From Prevotella sp. UBA7594 (GTDB lineage Bacteria > Bacteroidota > Bacteroidia > Bacteroidales > Bacteroidaceae): a stretch of 5,571 bases of DNA. This document shows positions 5,565 to 5,571 of this stretch, in pieces; positions within the stretch are counted from its first letter, which is position 1, and every line of letters begins with the position of its first letter. The stretch covers positions 1 to 5,571 of the forward strand of contig DLKG01000079.1 of the NCBI GenBank assembly GCA_002490315.1, written 5' to 3'. The position numbers and the translations under genes are program-made. The notes below the pieces were generated by a model, which was not told the DNA's origin, did no database searches, and worked only from the letters and a program-made list of their open reading frames with translations.

Positions 5565-5571
5565 GAGTAAA

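Overview
The window looks like chromosomal DNA of a Bacteroidales bacterium, most likely a Prevotella/Segatella-type organism. The evidence is a large TonB-dependent receptor that starts with a carboxypeptidase-regulatory-like domain, a Cof-type phosphatase that closely resembles Bacteroides BT4131 as I remember it, promoters of the Bacteroidetes TTTG / TAnnTTTG type, start codons without Shine-Dalgarno sequences, and short AT-rich tandem repeats between genes. No rRNA, tRNA, CRISPR array or complete mobile element is visible.

Layout. Positions 1-215 hold two oppositely oriented arrays of a 9-bp repeat just downstream of the receptor gene. Positions 216-3964 (minus strand) are a two-gene operon: an exported purple-acid-phosphatase-like metallophosphoesterase (2999-3964), then, after a 2-bp gap, a 926-residue TonB-dependent receptor (216-2996). 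Positions 3965-4337 are a structured intergenic region. It contains two promoter-like -7 boxes reading toward the operon, a long inverted repeat (25-base arms) ending 8 bases before the phosphatase start codon, and a GC-rich pair of inverted palindromes resembling a REPIN. Positions 4338-4688 (minus) are the surviving C-terminal end of a PD-(D/E)XK nuclease of the AAA-ATPase-like family, followed by a two-tier hairpin that includes its stop codon. Positions 4761-5543 (plus) are a complete HAD sugar-phosphatase gene with its own good promoter. The last 28 bases begin another short repeat.

How the genes may work together. The phosphatase and receptor are almost certainly co-transcribed and translationally coupled. 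A reasonable inference is that the secreted phosphatase removes phosphate from a ligand and the receptor carries the ligand or product across the outer membrane; no SusD-like lipoprotein accompanies it here. The HAD phosphatase is a separate cytoplasmic housekeeping enzyme transcribed divergently. The most unusual signals are the inverted repeat in the operon leader, the replacement of the purple-acid-phosphatase tyrosine ligand by histidine, and the three classes of intergenic repeat. No clearly new multi-gene system is present.
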